NCBI RefSeq assembly: GCF_020618475.1
Contig: NZ_CP085336.1
Coordinates: 248,001 to 312,000, forward strand
Direction of reading: 5' to 3'
DNA length: 64,000 nucleotides
Source: Haladaptatus halobius
Lineage (GTDB): Archaea > Halobacteriota > Halobacteria > Halobacteriales > Haladaptataceae
Position numbers and translations under genes: made by a program. The notes under the pieces were generated by a model. That model searched no databases, was not told the origin of the DNA, and saw nothing but the letters and a program-made list of their open reading frames with translations. The stretch's first letter is position 1; every line of letters begins with the position of its first letter. Below are positions 61,348 through 64,000 of the stretch, piece after piece.

Positions 61348-62117
61348 ACGTCCCTGATCAGTTCGATCTCTCGGGGCGCATCGCTGTCGTCACCGGCGGA
61401 ACGAGAGGGATCGGGCTCGCCATCGCTGAGGGTCTGGCGAGCACCGGTGCGACGGTCGTCCCCACCTCGCGGACGGAATCAGACGTGGAGGCGGCCATCC
61501 AGACCGTTGAGTCTCACGGCGTCGACTCGCTTGCCGTGCCGACAGACGTGACTGACGACGATGACGTGCGCGCGTTATTCGAGCAGACGGCTGACGCCTT
61601 CGGCGGCATTGACGTCGTCGTAAATAATGCCGGCGTCAACCCGGCGTCCGCACTCGGTCGCCCCGAAAACGTCGACCCCGAGGGCTACGATTTCGTCCTT
61701 GACGTCAACCTCCGAGGCGCATTTCGCTGTGCGCAGGAGGCGGCTGCTTACCTGGGGGAAAGCGACGGGGGGTCGCTCATCAACATCGCGAGTGTCGGTG
61801 GCTTGGTTGGCTTGCCGCGTCAGCATCCGTATGTCGCATCGAAACACGGGCTCGTCGGCGTCACGAAGAGCATTGCACTCGATTGGGCACCTGATGTGCG
61901 CGCGAACGTCGTTGCTCCAGGATACGTGGCGACGGAGCTCACGGCCGAGGTGCGCGAGAACGACACGCTCCGACAGTCGATCGTCGATCGAACGCCCTTG
62001 GATCGCTTCGCCGATCTCGCAGAGTTGGCCGGCCCAGTAGTCTTCCTTGCAAGCGACGCTGCAAGCTACGTGACTGGTACCTGCCTCGCGGTCGACGGTG
62101 GCTGGACCGCTCGCTAA
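61344..62117 (+). CDS. Short-chain dehydrogenase/reductase (FabG-like)
   Basis: 257 residues. VVTGGTRGIGLAIAEGLAS (TGxxxGIG), NNAGVNPASALG, LINIASVGGLVG with the catalytic Ser context and HPYVASKHGLVGVTKSIALDW (YxxxK), then LAVDGGWTAR at the C terminus, all typical of FabG-type SDRs such as 3-oxoacyl or 3-hydroxyacyl dehydrogenases. The ATG overlaps the ligase stop. Fits a redox step on the acyl-CoA intermediate. Confidence 0.92.
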   Translation: MNVPDQFDLSGRIAVVTGGTRGIGLAIAEGLASTGATVVPTSRTESDVEAAIQTVESHGVDSLAVPTDVTDDDDVRALFEQTADAFGGIDVVVNNAGVNPASALGRPENVDPEGYDFVLDVNLRGAFRCAQEAAAYLGESDGGSLINIASVGGLVGLPRQHPYVASKHGLVGVTKSIALDWAPDVRANVVAPGYVATELTAEVRENDTLRQSIVDRTPLDRFADLAELAGPVVFLASDAASYVTGTCLAVDGGWTAR

Positions 62118-62225
62118 GACCGGCTCGACGGGACGGATGACAGACCCGAACCGGTCCGTTCGGTAGACTGCCGGGCAGATCGCCGATGTGAGAGAACTTT
62201 TAGCATAGAACGAAGATAAACGAAT

Positions 62226-63440
62226 ATGGAGTACGACGACTCTGAACGTGCAGAAGTGGTCGCGGCACGTGTCGACGAGTTCGTAGACGAGATCGTGATT
62301 CCAGCGGAGCGCGATCTCCTCGGTCGGGAATCGATATCCGACGACGGACTTGCTGAGCTCAGATCCGAAGCGCGCGAACGAGACATCTACGCACCACAGA
62401 TCTCGACTGAGTACGGCGGAATGGGCATGGATTTTCGAGACGTCCTTCCAGCGTTTGAGGCCGCAGGCCGGAGCCTCCTCGGCCCACCAGCGATCCGGGT
62501 CGACGCTCCAGACGAGGGGAACATGCATACCTTTGAACTCGTCGCGAGTGAGGAACAGAAAGACGAGTGGCTCCGTCCGCTGGTCGCTGGCGAGATTCGG
62601 TCAGGCTTCTGTATGACCGAACCGATGCAGGGCGGCGGCTCGGATCCAAAGATGATCCGGACGACGGCCGAACGAGATGGCGACGAGTGGGTCATTAACG
62701 GCCACAAGTGGTGGACGACGAACGGGTTGGAGGCCGATATCTTCCTCGTGATGGCACGTACCGACCTCGACGCGCATCCCTATTCGGGCTGTTCAATCAT
62801 CCTCGTCCCCGCGAACACGCCTGGTGTCGAGATCGAGCGTGGCATCCCGCATATGGCCGACGACATGCTTGGGACCAGTCATGCTGAGATTCGGTTCGAA
62901 GACGTTCGTGTGCCCGTGGAGAATCTCATGGGTGAGGAGAACGAGGGGTTCACCATCGCCCAGCAGCGTCTGGGTCCCGCTCGACTCACCCACTGCATGC
63001 GCTATTCCGGGATGGCGCAGCGTGCATTAGATGTGGCGAAGGCCTACGCCATGGAGCGTGAGGCGTTTGGGTCACCGATCGCCGAGAAACAAAGCGTTCG
63101 ATTCGCGATTGCCGAGGCGGAGACCGAACTTCACGCGGCCCGCTGCATGGTGAGACACGCTGCCGACCAGATCACGGCAGGGAACCAAGCCAGAATCGAG
63201 GTGTCGATGAGTAAGCTCTACACGTCGAACGTCGTGCAGGAGGCAATCGACACGGCGATGCAGTTCTGCGGCGCGAACGGGATCGGGAAGGATCTGCCCA
63301 TCGCCGACTTCTACGAGAACGTCCGCCAGTTCCGGTTTGTCGACGGAGCCGATGAGGTGCACAAGCGCGTCATTGCCCGTAACTCGTTTTCCGACATTGA
63401 CGACGCCGAGGTAGCAAACGTCACACGCTACCAGGGATAA
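62226..63440 (+). CDS. Acyl-CoA dehydrogenase of ACAD10/11 type
   Basis: 404 residues. ISTEYGGMGMDFRDVLPAFEAAGRSLLGPPAIRVDAPDEGNMHTFELVASEEQKDEWLRPLVAGEIRSGFCMTEP, KWWTTNG, SIILVPANTPGVEIERG and RLGPARLTHCMRYSGMAQRALDVA are very close to the dehydrogenase half of ACAD10/11, including the substrate-pocket NMH/E region. In that family the enzyme eliminates phosphate from the 4-phosphohydroxyacyl-CoA made by the kinase. FAD enzyme, cytoplasmic. Ends 8 bases before the broken LLM gene on the same strand. Confidence 0.92.
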   Translation: MEYDDSERAEVVAARVDEFVDEIVIPAERDLLGRESISDDGLAELRSEARERDIYAPQISTEYGGMGMDFRDVLPAFEAAGRSLLGPPAIRVDAPDEGNMHTFELVASEEQKDEWLRPLVAGEIRSGFCMTEPMQGGGSDPKMIRTTAERDGDEWVINGHKWWTTNGLEADIFLVMARTDLDAHPYSGCSIILVPANTPGVEIERGIPHMADDMLGTSHAEIRFEDVRVPVENLMGEENEGFTIAQQRLGPARLTHCMRYSGMAQRALDVAKAYAMEREAFGSPIAEKQSVRFAIAEAETELHAARCMVRHAADQITAGNQARIEVSMSKLYTSNVVQEAIDTAMQFCGANGIGKDLPIADFYENVRQFRFVDGADEVHKRVIARNSFSDIDDAEVANVTRYQG

Positions 63441-63448
63441 TCGTCAAG

Positions 63449-64000
63449 GTGGCACTTGGACTACTCCTGCCGGCGGTGACCTCGGAATCACCAGCGACGG
63501 TGGCAAAACGGGCTGAAGAACTCGGCTACAACTCCGTCTGGGTCAACGAACTCTGGGGACCGACGCGTTCGTTCAGCTCACTGAACTTGCCATGGCGACA
63601 GCGACGATCGACCTCGGAACTGTCATCGTCAACATCTTCTCCCGATCATCGGCCGTGCTCGCAATGGCCGCGGCTACTGTCAACCGGATAGCGCCGGGAC
63701 GGCTCACACTCGGGGTCGGACCGAGTACGCCGAAAGCCATTGAAGACCTCCACGGAATTGCCTATGACCAACCAGTTCGACGAATTCACGAGACAGCGAG
63801 ATCATCCACGCCTATCTTAGTGACGCCGACAGCGTCACCTACGACGGTGACTTGTTACGTGTGACGGACTTGGTGTGGACCTTCCGGTGTATAACGCGGC
63901 ACTCGGTCCTGCCAACCGGCGGGCGACCTGCGCGTCTGTGATGGATGGATCCCACACAACATTCCTTTCGACCACCTCTTGGATGCGTTCGAAGTCATCG
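63449..64000 (+). pseudogene. LLM-class flavin-dependent oxidoreductase, broken, cut by window edge
   Basis: From GTG 63449: ALGLLLPAVTSESPATVAKRAEELGYNSVWVNELWG, then frame shifts (first at the G4 run 63556-63559) reach AMATATIDLGTVIVNIFSRSSAVLAMAAATVNRIAPGRLTLGVGPSTPKAIEDLHG, then IIHAYLSDADSVTYDGDLLRV and a last segment with VCDGWIPHNIPFDHLLDAFEVI. At least three frameshifts. The intact family carries F420 or FMN-dependent redox reactions; the gene would have followed the acyl-CoA dehydrogenase in the operon. The 3' end is outside the window. Confidence 0.75.

Noticed and set aside
1..64000. CRISPR arrays
   Set aside because: No evenly spaced direct repeats of 25-40 bases; the only repeats are cassette leaders, the element hairpins and polymerase copies.
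1..64000. tRNA or rRNA genes
   Set aside because: No T-loop GGTTCGAATCC-type pattern in a cloverleaf context and no rRNA-like conserved stretches were recognised.

Overview
The window is haloarchaeal. Its long proteins are strongly acidic, Tat signal peptides and Tat lipoboxes dominate among exported proteins, and transcripts look leaderless or short-leadered with TATA boxes about 25-30 bases upstream. Family content is also typical (Bat-type HTH-10 regulators, HalOD1, PAC2, haloarchaeal type-B polymerase pieces, small CxxC proteins). Large stretches are less GC-rich than a typical haloarchaeal chromosome and full of broken genes, cassette copies and mobile remnants, which suggests a plasmid, megaplasmid or accessory chromosomal island. 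Sequence alone does not give a genus. No rRNA, tRNA, CRISPR array or replication origin was recognised.

Layout. 1-2.9 kb: a minus-strand operon of an ArsR regulator, four DHFR-like (RibD C-terminal) reductases and an SRPBCC protein, tightly coupled by ATGA/GTGA overlaps and containing two micro-ORFs. 3-6.9 kb: decaying genes (SnoaL-like, polysaccharide deacetylase lipoprotein, NAD(P)-binding protein) and the first copies of a recurring cassette. 7.2-11.4 kb: an intact catabolic operon (cyclase-family hydrolase, FAH-family hydrolase, sodium:solute symporter, wHTH protein). 11.5-21.5 kb: Nudix hydrolase, two Bat-type regulators (one frameshifted), DoxX, TrkA-like and PiT phosphate permease genes, interleaved with SWIM/SprT cassette remnants. 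21.7-29.1 kb: IS200/IS605-like remnant, membrane-anchored HTH, secreted serpin, best cassette copy, chromate transporter coupled to a broken GCS2-type ligase. 29.1-42 kb: GH39 glycosidase, lipoproteins, SRAP protein, a stand-alone prolyl-tRNA-synthetase-like catalytic fragment, HalOD1, PAC2, RDD/DUF2071 genes, SDR and aspartoacylase-family genes. 42-51.3 kb: a mobile-looking zone with an 83-bp hairpin, a 42-residue arginine-rich peptide, three fragments of a family-B DNA polymerase, a PQQ-type propeller/membrane pair and about 670 bases rich in hairpins that may be a structured RNA. 51.3-64 kb: a GC-richer catabolic island (MFS transporter, two acyl-CoA ligases, HAD, ACAD10/11-type kinase and acyl-CoA dehydrogenase, iron alcohol dehydrogenase, SDR) with broken CMD, enolase-superfamily and LLM genes.

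The most distinctive structure is a repeated cassette: a winged-helix gene, a palindromic operator and shared TATA element, a transcribed leader that folds as a perfect three-way junction, a SWIM zinc-finger gene, and a SprT-like gene. Five SWIM copies and six SprT copies are present, and nearly every copy is damaged, often by loss of a single zinc ligand.

The right-hand island fits CoA-dependent breakdown of hydroxylated or branched acyl chains: import, CoA activation, ACAD10/11-type phosphorylation and elimination split over two genes, then SDR and alcohol dehydrogenase steps. The left operon at 7-11 kb looks like ring-cleavage-product hydrolysis coupled to uptake. Many breaks are single-base frameshifts, some in homopolymers, so part of the decay could be sequencing error.
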